DNA from: Chloroflexota bacterium
GTDB lineage: Bacteria; Chloroflexota; Limnocylindria; Limnocylindrales; CSP1-4
Direction: 5' to 3'
Assembly (NCBI GenBank): GCA_947475545.1
Contig: CANJLL010000004.1
Coordinates: 62,001 to 126,000 of the forward strand
Length of the DNA stretch: 64,000 bases
In this document: positions 1 to 9,216 of the stretch, piece by piece
How the letters are laid out: every line of letters begins with the position of its first letter
How positions within the stretch are numbered: position 1 is the first letter of the stretch
Position numbers and translations under genes: made by a program
The notes under the pieces: model-generated
What the model was told of the DNA's origin: nothing
The model's database searches: none
Seen by the model: only the letters and a program-made list of their open reading frames with translations

Positions 1-2
1 TC

Positions 3-977
3 AAGCTCGAGCGTGACCTGCGCATGGCCATCAGCGAATACGCCCCAGGCAGCGAGGTCGTGGCGGCCAAGAAGGTCTGGCGGAGCATCGGGCTCCGACG
101 TCACCCATCGCAGGATTGGCGCGTGCGCGACTGGTCCATCTGCGCGAACTGTGGCGGCTACCGCGACGGGATCGAGGCCGCCGCCGAGTGCCCCGTCTGC
201 CAGGACCACACGACACGAACCGGCGGCCGCTGGGTCAAGCCGATCTTCGGCTTCGTCGGGGCCTTGAGCACGACCGTGATCGGTGAGCAGCCGGTCCTCC
301 GCCGCTCGTCCACGGAGTCGTGGTTCGGCGCCTACGGGGCGACCGAGGCCCAGGAGGCAACGCCACCGCCAGGCATTCGGCCCGACGTGGCCCGGACCCT
401 GCTGTCGCCCCAGGGCCGGATCGTCGTGATCAACTCGGGTCCGAGCAAGGCCGGCTTCCGGATCTGCTCGACATGCGGCTGGGCCGAACCCGCCACCGTC
501 GCGGGCCGACGGCGGACAGCGCCCAAGCACAAGCACCCGATCCGCGGCACCGATTGCACGGCGACACCGAGCCGGCACGAGCTGGCCCACGAGTTCCTGA
601 CCGATGTCGTCGAAGTCCGCCTTGTGCAGCCGGCGTCGAGCGTCGATCTGCGCAGCACCCTGTATGCCCTCCTCGAGGGTGCCGGCCGCCTCGGGATCAA
701 GCGCGACGAGATCGATGGCACCCTGCATGCCTATGCCAAGGGGGCGACCCCGGCACTCGTCATCTACGACACGGTGCCCGGCGGTGCCGGCCACGCACGG
801 CGCATCCGTGACCACCTCGCCGACGTCGTAGACGAGGCCAGCCGCCGCGTCAGCGTCTGCGACTGCGGGGAGGACACGAGCTGCTATGGCTGCCTGCGCA
901 GCTATGGCAACCAGCTCTGGCACGATGAACTCGTCCGCGGCGCGGCGGCCAGCGTGCTGGCAACGATGCGCGAATGA
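3..977 (+). CDS. C-terminal part of a DUF1998 (MrfA-type Zn-binding) helicase-associated protein, 5' partial
   Basis: The frame is open to the left window edge (in-frame residues KLERDLR precede the first ATG at 24), so the start lies outside and only about 325 residues are visible. Cysteine pairs recur (CANC, CPVC, CSTC), and the C-terminal cluster CDCGEDTSCYGCLRSYGN followed by a short helix is the hallmark of the DUF1998 domain. DUF1998 normally sits at the C-terminus of DEAD/DEAH superfamily 2 helicases or beside them, in MrfA repair helicases and in antiphage systems such as DISARM (DrmA/DrmB) and Druantia (DruE). The helicase core itself is not in view. The stop overlaps the start of the next gene as ATGA, which implies translational coupling. 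Its place in a defence-rich region favours an antiviral role, but that is inference. Confidence 0.75.
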   Translation, partial: KLERDLRMAISEYAPGSEVVAAKKVWRSIGLRRHPSQDWRVRDWSICANCGGYRDGIEAAAECPVCQDHTTRTGGRWVKPIFGFVGALSTTVIGEQPVLRRSSTESWFGAYGATEAQEATPPPGIRPDVARTLLSPQGRIVVINSGPSKAGFRICSTCGWAEPATVAGRRRTAPKHKHPIRGTDCTATPSRHELAHEFLTDVVEVRLVQPASSVDLRSTLYALLEGAGRLGIKRDEIDGTLHAYAKGATPALVIYDTVPGGAGHARRIRDHLADVVDEASRRVSVCDCGEDTSCYGCLRSYGNQLWHDELVRGAAASVLATMRE

Positions 978-3541
978 CCAGTGCCCGGGTTCGTCCGACG
1001 AACCCGCAGCTCGACGCCGAGGTGCGCGCGCGGCTGTCCGGTCGCCGGCTCGTGTGCGAGGTGGACTGGGAACCGTGGCTCGTCGGCGAGATCCGCCAGG
1101 CCTGGGCATTCCGGCCCGGCAACATGCGCGGCTACGACGACTTCGTCCGGGCCTACCCGGCGATCAGCGTCGTGTACCTCGTGCTCCACGGCACCGAGCA
1201 CTACGCAGGCAACGAGTTCTGGACGCGCCTCAGGCTCATGCCGGCCGAGCAGTCGCGGGTCGCCCTGGCGTTCGAGACCGCCCTGGGCGCGCTCGGCCTC
1301 GAGACCTTCCCGCACTTCGAGGAGGAGCGCGCCCGTCGCTTCGTCGCCCGGATCCTCGCCCACGGCGGGATCCCCGCGTCACTCGTCCCCGACTTCCTGG
1401 CCGGTGTGCTCTTCCCCGCCATCCGCCGCTCACCGGGCGCCACCGGGGCCGAGGTCGTCGCTCGCTGGCGCGCCGACCGTCCAGCGTCCATGCCACGCAC
1501 GATCGAGCGGTTCCTGCTGACGGGTGGGCGGACCGCCGTTGGCCTGCTGGATCGCCTCATCGAGCTCGCCCGGATCCCGCGCGCCGACCTCGAGGCCGGT
1601 GCCGCCACCGGGTTGCCGGCCGCGATCGTCCGGGCCTTCCTGTCCGTGCCGGTCGCCAGCGTCCCGGTTCCGCGGGCTGCCCTCCCCCGCCCCTCGGTCC
1701 ACTTCTCTCCCGACGCGTCGAACGGCCCAGTCCTGCGCCTCCCGCCGCTGACCGCCGCGGTCGGGACTGGCCTGACCTGGGAAGTTGACGACGGGAGCGG
1801 TACCAGCAAGGCGGTTCGCGGCTACCCGCGCCGCGATGATGACCGCCACCCGCTCGTCCCGGCCGACGCCTGGCGAGTCGTGGCCAGGCGGGGCGACATG
1901 ACCGAGCTCGATTTCGCGGTCGAGGGCTTCGGCCCCAACCGGCTCGTCTGCTTCGACGCATCGGGCGGCTACCTGCCCGACATCGAAGGGATCGAGGCCG
2001 ACGGTGCCTGGATCATCACGCCGCCAGGCATCGGCGTCGCGGCGGTCGAGGGCGACACGCGCCGCCTACTCGGCGGTGAGACCGTCCGCATGCACGGCGC
2101 CTGGAGCGGCTACCTGGCCACCTGGATCGACCTGCACGGGGTGCTCCTGCTGGTCGCCGTCAGCGACGGCGCGGCCGTCGGCACCCCGACCGATGTCAGC
2201 CCGCCCGGCGGCCAACGGGTCACGATCGTCGAGCCGCCCCTGGCGATGGTCGTCGCCTCCGACGGGCTCGAGATCCGTTCGGCGCACCCGACACTGGTGC
2301 TGCCCGCCGGGGCGGCCTGGCAGGTCTCCATGCTCGGGCCGGGCTGGACGCGCGGCCACGATGTGCCGGCCGGCGACCTGCCGGCCAGGGTCGAGCTCGC
2401 CACCCTGGCGCCACCGCCGGACCTCGGCCCGGTCCGCGTCAGCGTGACGGGTCCGCTGGCCTCCGACGTCTACCTCGCCTACCTGCTCGTGCCGGAGCTG
2501 GTGATTGACGTGCCCCGGGAGCCCGTGGCCCCGGGCGCCGGCGATGTCACCGTTCACGCCTCGTGCCCGAGCCGGGCGGTTCGACTGGCCGGCGCGGGGC
2601 GGGAGCGCACGACGGACGTCGTCATCTCGGGCGCTGCGTCGCGCGGCGAGCTGTGGATCTTCGGCCGCGACCACCAGGCGGACCCAATCCGCCTCCTGAT
2701 CACGATCCCGCGCATCCGCTGGGCCACCACCGGCGCGGATGATGTCCCCGACTTTGGCACCACGATCTGCCCGTTCACGGTTGACGATCTCGGTGAGCGG
2801 ATCACCACGCTGACGGTCTCGGCCGGCGTGCCGGGCGTGCCCACTCATGTCGATCTCGAGACGCTCGCCGGCGTGGTCGTCCAGCCGCTCGCCGGCCGGC
2901 CAACCGACAGCAACGGCCAGTTCGTTGTGGACCTTGGGCGGATGATCGACACGGCCAGGCACTATGCCGCCGCCGGCCTGCGGGTGGCGATCGGCATCGG
3001 CGGGCGGCGGATCATCGCTGCCTCCACGGCGACGGCCCAGCCAGCCCAGCCCGTCGATGCGACGCTGCCTCCCCTGCCGGCCACCACCCTGCTGTTTGAC
3101 CGGGCCCACCTCGTGACGGTCCGGGCCATCGAGCAACGACGGCTCATCGTCGACGGCGACGGCTGGATCGGGATGATCGCGGCCGACTACCTGCCCGCGC
3201 CGATCGAGACCTACCGGGTAGGCGACACCCTGACCGCCGTCGCGACGTCGCAGACCGATGTGGTGAAGCTCGATGCCCGGCTGTTCGACCCAGATGCCTT
3301 CGCGCTCGGCGAGAGCGTCACGGCCGAGATCACGCGCGTCAACGACTACAGCATCACGGCCCGCGCCCGGGGGCACGATCTCCGCGCGGACGCCGGCGCC
3401 CTGCCCCCTGATCGCCCGCCGCGGACCTGGCGCGCGGGTGATCGGATCACGGGCCGCATCTCGGCGATCATCCCGCCGACGCGGACGATCCGGCTGTCAG
3501 CGGTCGCGCCGGCCGGCCCGGTTGACCAGTCCCCCGCCTGA
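974..3541 (+). CDS. large protein of unknown function coupled to the DUF1998 gene; C-terminal S1-like repeats
   Basis: This is an 855-aa protein whose ATG overlaps the DUF1998 stop (ATGA). I do not recognise a named family. The first 230 or so residues look alpha-helical, with aromatic and acidic patches such as FPHFEEERARRF. The middle (about 250-680) is rich in short hydrophobic strands, glycine and proline, suggesting stacked beta-sandwich domains. From about residue 690 there are repeated OB/S1-like segments: VRAIEQRRLIVDGDGWIG, then a GESVTAEITRVNDYSITA unit, then GDRITGRISAIIPPTRTIRL. S1-like modules suggest nucleic acid binding. No signal peptide or membrane segment is evident. The coupling implies a two-protein complex. 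Helicase plus large partner recalls Druantia type III (DruE/DruH) in layout only; homology to DruH was not established. Confidence 0.7.
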   Translation: MTSARVRPTNPQLDAEVRARLSGRRLVCEVDWEPWLVGEIRQAWAFRPGNMRGYDDFVRAYPAISVVYLVLHGTEHYAGNEFWTRLRLMPAEQSRVALAFETALGALGLETFPHFEEERARRFVARILAHGGIPASLVPDFLAGVLFPAIRRSPGATGAEVVARWRADRPASMPRTIERFLLTGGRTAVGLLDRLIELARIPRADLEAGAATGLPAAIVRAFLSVPVASVPVPRAALPRPSVHFSPDASNGPVLRLPPLTAAVGTGLTWEVDDGSGTSKAVRGYPRRDDDRHPLVPADAWRVVARRGDMTELDFAVEGFGPNRLVCFDASGGYLPDIEGIEADGAWIITPPGIGVAAVEGDTRRLLGGETVRMHGAWSGYLATWIDLHGVLLLVAVSDGAAVGTPTDVSPPGGQRVTIVEPPLAMVVASDGLEIRSAHPTLVLPAGAAWQVSMLGPGWTRGHDVPAGDLPARVELATLAPPPDLGPVRVSVTGPLASDVYLAYLLVPELVIDVPREPVAPGAGDVTVHASCPSRAVRLAGAGRERTTDVVISGAASRGELWIFGRDHQADPIRLLITIPRIRWATTGADDVPDFGTTICPFTVDDLGERITTLTVSAGVPGVPTHVDLETLAGVVVQPLAGRPTDSNGQFVVDLGRMIDTARHYAAAGLRVAIGIGGRRIIAASTATAQPAQPVDATLPPLPATTLLFDRAHLVTVRAIEQRRLIVDGDGWIGMIAADYLPAPIETYRVGDTLTAVATSQTDVVKLDARLFDPDAFALGESVTAEITRVNDYSITARARGHDLRADAGALPPDRPPRTWRAGDRITGRISAIIPPTRTIRLSAVAPAGPVDQSPA

Positions 3542-3617
3542 AGTCGGCGACCCGGCTCCACGAAACGCAGGGCACATCAGTCTCCCCATGCGCTCCCGCG
3601 GCCGACCGGGTCCGTCG

Positions 3618-3890
3618 CTAGTCATCCCCCTCCTCCACCGTGTCCTCCTCCGCCGTCCTCGGACCTGACGTCCACTGGCCGCCACGATCGTCGGCCATCG
3701 ACTGGAAGATCAGGAACTCAATGTCCTCGGCGGCCATGCCGAGTTCATCCGCCCAGGCATGCATCTGACCGAGGTACGCCTGATACACGTCCGTCACCCA
3801 GCGCGCTGGTGATAGGTCCGGCCGCCCGTTCGCCGCGAGCCAACTGCCGACCAGGTCGTCGTGGATCAACGCCCTCGGCGTGGACCCGGC
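3618..3890 (-). pseudogene. C-terminal remnant of an unidentified gene
   Basis: About 88 codons on the minus strand read like genuine protein: a segment with PRALIHDDLVGSWLAANGR, amphipathic helices around VYQAYLGQMHAWADELGM and an acidic tail ending EEDTVEEGDD. Upstream of this the frame runs into the recombinase promoter and the antisense of the recombinase gene, where the sequence no longer looks coding on this strand. No convincing start codon or ribosome site precedes the coding-like part. The simplest reading is a gene truncated when the recombinase locus arrived. I cannot name the family with confidence. Confidence 0.4.
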
Positions 3891-3925
3891 CTGCCCTCCT
3901 GGCGCTCCGGCCGAAGGGCGCTCCG

Positions 3926-3955
3926 ACGTACACCAAACAACCGTATGGTGTACGT
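3926..3955. promoter_or_regulatory. 10-bp perfect inverted repeat upstream of the serine recombinase
   Basis: ACGTACACCA (3926-3935) and TGGTGTACGT (3946-3955) are perfect inverse complements around a 10-bp spacer, ending 7 bp before the preferred recombinase ATG. The arms' centres are 20 bp apart, close to two helical turns. This fits a dimeric repressor operator or a recombinase crossover subsite; which one is not shown by the sequence. Confidence 0.6.
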
Positions 3956-3962
3956 TGCTCAC

Positions 3963-4631
3963 ATGACAGATGCAATTGGGTCCCTGCGGGTGAGCACCGA
4001 GGAGCAGGCGGACTCCCGGGCGGGGCGAGATGCGCAACGAGCCGCAATCCTCGCCGAGGCCCAGCGTCGGGGCTGGCGCCTGGTCGAGATGATCGAGGAC
4101 GCCGGCTTCAGCGGGAAGGACATGAACCGCCCCGGCATCGTCGCTGCCCTGGACGCGCTGAAGCGGCACCGGGCCGACACGCTCGTCGTTTCGAAGCTCG
4201 ATCGACTCAGTCGGTCGATGCTTGACTTCGCCGCCCTGATGGACCGCGCCGCCAAGGAGCACTGGGCGCTCGTGGCTCTCGACCTGGGCGTGGATACCAC
4301 AACTCCGGCTGGCGAGATGATGGCGAACGTGCTCGCGACGTTTGCCCAGTTTGAGCGACGGCTGATCGGGCAACGAACTCGCGATGCCTTGGCGGCAAAG
4401 CGAGCCTCCGGGACGCGGCTCGGGCGACCACGGACGATGCCAGCGCCAGTTCTGGCCCGCATCTGTGCCGAGCGGGCCGCCGGGCGAACGCTGGGCGCGA
4501 TTGCCGACGGCCTGTCATCTGACGCCATTCCCACCGTCCACGGCGGGAGCCGCTGGTACGCCTCAACGGTCCGGAAGGCCCTCATGGGCGCCCCTGAAAC
4601 GCTGCAGGCACAGGTGCGGGCCCTCGAGTAG
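3963..4631 (+). CDS. serine recombinase (resolvase/invertase family)
   Basis: This 222-aa protein has resolvase length. The N-terminal catalytic domain begins MTDAIGSLRVSTEEQ; the serine of RVSTEEQ is the nucleophile that forms the 5'-phosphoserine link with DNA. KLDRLSRSMLDFA and the helix around TFAQFERRLIGQRTRDALAAKR follow, then a C-terminal helix-turn-helix (about 165-215) that includes GRPRTMP and ends in STVRKAL. A canonical aromatic residue before the RVS motif is replaced by serine. The ATG at 3963 is preferred because it gives the expected N-terminus; an in-frame ATG at 3945 lies inside the upstream inverted repeat. No second recombinase, IS ends or cargo duplications are visible, so it could resolve, invert or integrate. 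It sits inside the defence island. Confidence 0.9.
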   Translation: MTDAIGSLRVSTEEQADSRAGRDAQRAAILAEAQRRGWRLVEMIEDAGFSGKDMNRPGIVAALDALKRHRADTLVVSKLDRLSRSMLDFAALMDRAAKEHWALVALDLGVDTTTPAGEMMANVLATFAQFERRLIGQRTRDALAAKRASGTRLGRPRTMPAPVLARICAERAAGRTLGAIADGLSSDAIPTVHGGSRWYASTVRKALMGAPETLQAQVRALE

Positions 4632-4666
4632 AAACCGGGTCACAAGGGCCGGGGCTCAAGGCCTGT

Positions 4667-5944
4667 TCAGGGTGGTGGATCCGGATCGTCGTCCAGGTTC
4701 TGTCGGGCCGCGGCGAGTTGGCGAATGATCTGATCGTCGTTCGCGTGCCAGCCCCAATACTCCAAGAGCTCGGAAGCAAGGTCCTGGGCGACGTTGGCCC
4801 GGTCTGCTTGTAGGGTCAACGAGGCCGTCTGCAAGTCCCGACTCACCCATAGGTCTGAAGCACTCGTGGCCCGGTATGAACGGAAGAATCCCGTGAACCG
4901 TGCGGGATCGATGGTGAGGGCGCGGCCGAGTGGTGAGGTCAAGCCAAGTCCAAGTTGGAACCTGCCGACTCCGGACGCCGAATAGAACCGCCAGGCGAAC
5001 AGAACGCCAGCGTAGGCGAAACCGAAGATGGACGTCACATTGACCTTGTCGCCGCCAAGGTCAGGGCTTGTGTCCTCCCAGAGACTCTCCCAGATCCGAA
5101 CCCGCAGGCTTCGGGTGGCCTCGACCACGCTCATGGTTGTCTGGTCTGCAGAGTCGGTGCGCTCAATCTCGAATATGACTCGATCTACCTCCCGAACGAC
5201 GAGGGTGCCCTCAAGGCCTGGATCCATATAGCGCGGAACCAGGGCATATCCGCGCTGGGTAACCCGGGACTCCAGCAGCTGCCTCTCGAGCACTGAGAGG
5301 CGCACCGGCTCCGGATCGGCCAATGGGGTCAGGCGCAGTGCGCGACGCGTCGGATAGCGAGTGAACGCGGCGCGGTCGGGTTGGTCCCTCTGCGCTGAGA
5401 CTTCCCCAGGCCGAGGTTCGACGAGCCTGGCAATGGCTGCGCCTGTCTTGCCCACCGCACTCTCGATGATGCGCCGCACGTCCGCTGGCCTCGCGCGTTC
5501 GGTGCTGAATGCGTCTGTCCGGACGTAGAGATCACCAGTCCTCAGGATCGCCGGACCACCGGCGCTGGCATCTCTCGAGCAGATATGGGGATAGGTCGCG
5601 AACTCGAGAACCTCAATGACTCCATACCGCAGTCCGTCAACCTCTACGTAGGCAACCTCACAGGAGATCGCCGGATCAAACCTTTCCCGAAGAACCTGGT
5701 TCACGTCTGTCGGATCTGGAAGCGGGTCATCAGCGGCCATCCCAGCCAGCCGGAAACCTGCCCCCGCTAGTTCGGCGACGCCGACGATCAGATGACCCCC
5801 TGAGCGGTTAGCCAATCCAGCGATGTCGCGACAGATCGAGAACTTGTGTGCCGTATCAGCCCAATCAAGCCTTTCTTTGAAGTCGAGCCGGACCGACTCG
5901 GCGGGCACAGCCAGGAACTCGCGCATGGCCTCTGAGCGAATCAC
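4667..5944 (-). CDS. AlbA_2/Schlafen-type putative nucleic-acid-binding protein
   Basis: This is a 425-aa protein with a GTG start; ATG at 5926 is an alternative. Residues about 15-130 match the AlbA_2 pattern: RLDFKERLDW, then DIAGLANRSGGHLIVGVAE, then a strand and helix ending in RYGVIEVLEF and a segment LRTGDLYVRTDAFS. The fold occurs in Schlafen proteins, in transcription-like regulators and in proteins encoded beside type I restriction genes. The remaining 270 residues look alpha/beta but carry no motif I recognise. It is the last gene of the minus-strand operon, 52 bp after hsdR. Its role in the restriction locus is likely accessory or sensory. The coding sequence looks less G+C-rich than its neighbours, in keeping with acquisition by transfer. 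Confidence 0.75.
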   Translation of the reverse strand: MIRSEAMREFLAVPAESVRLDFKERLDWADTAHKFSICRDIAGLANRSGGHLIVGVAELAGAGFRLAGMAADDPLPDPTDVNQVLRERFDPAISCEVAYVEVDGLRYGVIEVLEFATYPHICSRDASAGGPAILRTGDLYVRTDAFSTERARPADVRRIIESAVGKTGAAIARLVEPRPGEVSAQRDQPDRAAFTRYPTRRALRLTPLADPEPVRLSVLERQLLESRVTQRGYALVPRYMDPGLEGTLVVREVDRVIFEIERTDSADQTTMSVVEATRSLRVRIWESLWEDTSPDLGGDKVNVTSIFGFAYAGVLFAWRFYSASGVGRFQLGLGLTSPLGRALTIDPARFTGFFRSYRATSASDLWVSRDLQTASLTLQADRANVAQDLASELLEYWGWHANDDQIIRQLAAARQNLDDDPDPPP

Positions 5945-5996
5945 ACCCGTACGACCTTCGACGAACGACGGGCCTGGAGACCCGGGGGCAGAGTGC

Positions 5997-8900
5997 TCAC
6001 GCCGCCGCCCACAGTTCGGACAGTGCCTCCGCCTGCTCCAGAACCAGCTGCGCCGCCTTCTCTTGCTTGTCGGGCGGGTAGCCGTGGGTCCGGAGGATCC
6101 GCTTCACCAGCACCCGGAGCTGGGCTCGGACGTTCTCGCGAACCGTCCAGTCGATGGTGACGTTGGCGCGAACCTTCTCGGCCAGTTCGCGGGCGATACC
6201 ACGCAGCTTCTCATCACCCAGCACGGCCACCGCGCTGTCGTTCGTCTCCAGCGCGTCGTAGAAGGCCAGCTCGTCGTCGGTCAGCCCAAGCGCTTCGCCG
6301 CGGACTGAGGCGTCGCGGATCTCCTTGGCGAGGGCGATCAGCTCCTCGATGACCTGGGCCGTCTCGATGGCGCGTGCCTGGTAGCGGCGCAGGGCCAGGT
6401 CCAGCATCTCGGCGAAGGAGCGCGACTGGACCACGTTCTTCTTGCCACGCGATCTGATCTCGCCGGTGAGCAGCTTCTGGAGCAGCTCCACCGCGAGGTT
6501 CTTGTGGGGCATCCCCTTGATCTCGTCGAGGAACTCGTCCGAGAGGATCGAAATGTCGGGCCTGCGCAGGCCGGCCGCGGCAAAGACGTCCATGACCTCG
6601 CCAGAGACCAGCGCGCCGCTGACGATCTGGCGGACCGCCGCGTTGAGCTGCTCGTCGGTCTGGAACTGCCGGCCGTCGCCCTTGGCCAGCACCGCCCGGA
6701 CCGCCTGGTAGAAGCCGACGTCGTCGCGGATCCGTCGGGCCTCGTCAGAGGCGGACGCCAGCGCGAACGCCGCCGACAGGTTCGCCACCGCGTTGAGCAG
6801 CCGCGGCTTCCCGTCCTCCTGCGCCAGGATGAACTCCTGGGCCCGCGGCAGGAGCTCGACCCGCTCCTCGGCGTTCCCCGTCACCCAGTGGCTGTGGTCG
6901 AACCCGTAGAAGAGCCCGGCACAGACCTCGTACTTCTCCAGCAGGACCGCCACCGCCTCCGCCTGGTCGATCGCCGTCTCCCCGGACCCGCCCGCCTCCG
7001 TGTACGTCGCGAGCGCCTTGCGCAGCTCGTCCGCGATCCCCAGGTAGTCCACGACCAAGCCGCCCGGCTTGTCCCGGAAGACCCGGTTCACGCGCGCGAT
7101 CGCCTGCATCAAGCCGTGGCCGCGCATCGGCTTGTCCAGGTACATCGTGGACAGGGATGGCGCATCGAACCCCGTCAGCCACATGTCCCGCACGATCACC
7201 ATCCGGAACGGGTCCGCCGGGTTCCGGAACCGTGCGGCCAGCGCCTCGCGCCGCGACTTGTTCCGGATGTGGTCCTGCCACTCCAGCGGGTCCATCGCGG
7301 ACCCCGTCATGATCACCTTCAGCGAGCCCGCCTCGTCGCCGTCGCCCACCCACTCGGGCCTCAAGCGCGCGATCTCGTCGTACAGGTCCACGGCGATCCG
7401 GCGGCTCATCGCGACCACCATCGCCTTGCCGTCCATCGCGGCCAGCCGGTCCTCGTAGTGCCGGACCAGGTCCGCGGCAACCAGCTTCAACCGATGCTCC
7501 GACCCGACCAGTGCCTCCAGCTGCGCCCAGCGGCTCTTGAGCTTCTCCGTGCGCTCCACCTCCTCGCCCTCGGTGACCTCCTCGAAGGCGGGGTCGATCT
7601 TCGGTCGCTCGCGCTCGGCCAGTTCCAGCTTGGCGAGGCGGCTCTCGTAGTAGATGGGGACGGTGGCGCCGTCGTGGACCGCCCGCTGGATGTCGTAGAT
7701 GCTGATGTAGTCGCCGAAGACCGACCGGGTGTTGGCGTCCGTCAGCTCGATGGGCGTCCCGGTGAAGCCGATGAACGCCGCGCCCGGGAGCGCGTCGCGC
7801 AAGTGGCGGGCGAAGCCATCGATGAAGTCGTACTGGCTCCGATGCGCCTCGTCGGCGATCACCACGATGTTCCGCCGGTCCGACAGGACGGGATGCGAGT
7901 CGCCACGCTCGTCCGGCATGAACTTCTGGATGGTGGTGAAGACCACGCCGCCCGAACCCACGGCCAGCTTGGCCCGCAGGTCTGCCCGGTCTGCCGCCTG
8001 GACCGGGTCCTGGCGGAGCAGGTCGCGGCAGCGGGCGAAGGTGGCGAAGAGCTGGTCGTCCAGGTCGTTGCGGTCGGTCAGCACCACGATGGTGGGGTTG
8101 GCCATCGCCGGCTCCAGCACGACGCGGCCGGCGAAGAAGGCCATGGTCAGGCTCTTGCCGCTGCCCTGGGTGTGCCAGATGACGCCGACTCGCCGGTCGC
8201 CAGGGTCGCCGCCCGGGCGCGACGGCGTCTCGTAGATGCCGGCCTCCTCGGCGGCCTTCAGGTGCCCCGGGCTCAGGACGCCGGTCGCGCGCAGGGTCTC
8301 CTCCACGGCCGCGTTGACGGCGTGGAACTGGTGGTAGCCGGCGATCTTCTTGTGGATCTGCCCGCCGCCGGCGTCCTCGAAGACGATGAAATGGCGGACC
8401 AGGTCCAGGAACCGACGATGGTCGAAGACGCCTTCGAGCAGGACCTTGAGCTCCGAGTGCTTGGCCGGCGCGTCAGCCGAACCGTCGATGGTCCGCCAGG
8501 GCTTGAACCACTCCTCCCCCGCCCCAATGGCGCCGATCCGGGCCGTCGTCCCATCCGAGGTCACGAGGACCGCGTTGGCGTCGAACAGCGAGGGGATCTG
8601 CTTCTGGTAGGTCTGGAGCTGGTTGAAGGCGCCGTGGATCGTGGCCTTCTCGTCGGCCGGGTTCTTCAGCTCGATGACGGCCAGGGGCAGGCCGTTGACG
8701 AACAGGATGACGTCCGGCCGCCGCTCGATCCCGCCCTCGACGATCGTGAACTGGTTCACGGCCAGCCAGTCGTTGGCCTCGGGGTGCGCGAAGTCGATCA
8801 CGTTCGCCTGGGCGCCAGCGATCGAACCGTCCGGCCGGCGGTACTCCACGGTCACGCCGTCGACCAGCATCCGGTGGAACGCGCGGTTCCGTTCGACCAG

Positions 8901-9149
8901 TGTCGGGGCGGCAATGTGCGTGAGCCGACGATGAGCGTCATCCAGGGCCGCGGCCGGCAAGCCAGGGTTCAGCCGGACCAGGGCCGATCGCAGTCGCGCA
9001 TCGAGGATGACGTCGTGATAACCGGGATCGCTCCGCGCGGCACCGGGCGTGCCGAATGCGATCTGGGGGCCGTGCACGACCGTCCAGCCGGTCGCCCCGA
9101 GACGCGCAAGTGCGGCCTCCTCCACCACCGACTCGACGAAGTTGCTCAT
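5997..9149 (-). CDS. hsdR: type I restriction enzyme, R (motor and nuclease) subunit
   Basis: This is a 1050-aa ATP-dependent translocase and endonuclease subunit. The N-terminal PD-(D/E)XK nuclease is visible as Asp146 in RRPDVILF and Glu160-x-Lys162 in AVIELKNP. The SF2 motor follows with Walker A HTQGSGKS (Walker core 329-333), TDRNDLDDQ, Walker [10 protein letters not shown] (433-436), FTGTPI and [11 protein letters not shown]-like motif V and VI segments around [14 protein letters not shown]. The C-terminal helical region is the usual HsdM-docking part. The ATG at 9149 (MSNFVES) is preferred to an upstream in-frame TTG at 9167. Length and motif order are those of an intact HsdR. It lies 67 bp downstream of the Mrr-like gene within the hsd operon. 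Confidence 0.95.
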   Translation of the reverse strand: MSNFVESVVEEAALARLGATGWTVVHGPQIAFGTPGAARSDPGYHDVILDARLRSALVRLNPGLPAAALDDAHRRLTHIAAPTLVERNRAFHRMLVDGVTVEYRRPDGSIAGAQANVIDFAHPEANDWLAVNQFTIVEGGIERRPDVILFVNGLPLAVIELKNPADEKATIHGAFNQLQTYQKQIPSLFDANAVLVTSDGTTARIGAIGAGEEWFKPWRTIDGSADAPAKHSELKVLLEGVFDHRRFLDLVRHFIVFEDAGGGQIHKKIAGYHQFHAVNAAVEETLRATGVLSPGHLKAAEEAGIYETPSRPGGDPGDRRVGVIWHTQGSGKSLTMAFFAGRVVLEPAMANPTIVVLTDRNDLDDQLFATFARCRDLLRQDPVQAADRADLRAKLAVGSGGVVFTTIQKFMPDERGDSHPVLSDRRNIVVIADEAHRSQYDFIDGFARHLRDALPGAAFIGFTGTPIELTDANTRSVFGDYISIYDIQRAVHDGATVPIYYESRLAKLELAERERPKIDPAFEEVTEGEEVERTEKLKSRWAQLEALVGSEHRLKLVAADLVRHYEDRLAAMDGKAMVVAMSRRIAVDLYDEIARLRPEWVGDGDEAGSLKVIMTGSAMDPLEWQDHIRNKSRREALAARFRNPADPFRMVIVRDMWLTGFDAPSLSTMYLDKPMRGHGLMQAIARVNRVFRDKPGGLVVDYLGIADELRKALATYTEAGGSGETAIDQAEAVAVLLEKYEVCAGLFYGFDHSHWVTGNAEERVELLPRAQEFILAQEDGKPRLLNAVANLSAAFALASASDEARRIRDDVGFYQAVRAVLAKGDGRQFQTDEQLNAAVRQIVSGALVSGEVMDVFAAAGLRRPDISILSDEFLDEIKGMPHKNLAVELLQKLLTGEIRSRGKKNVVQSRSFAEMLDLALRRYQARAIETAQVIEELIALAKEIRDASVRGEALGLTDDELAFYDALETNDSAVAVLGDEKLRGIARELAEKVRANVTIDWTVRENVRAQLRVLVKRILRTHGYPPDKQEKAAQLVLEQAEALSELWAAA

Positions 9150-9216
9150 GTCATGACCCGCTGTCAATCGACGCGTTTCGCACAGAACCTATGACGCCCC
9201 CAGACTGGCCGGCCGA

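Noticed and set aside
3618-4373. A full 251-codon minus-strand gene across the recombinase start
   Set aside because: Only the last 88 codons look like protein; the rest is antisense to the recombinase and its promoter.
6504-9194. Long plus-strand open frame (896 codons) opposite hsdR
   Set aside because: It mirrors hsdR codon by codon, is full of Arg/His/Val runs and has no domain or ribosome site; it is a shadow of a high-G+C gene.
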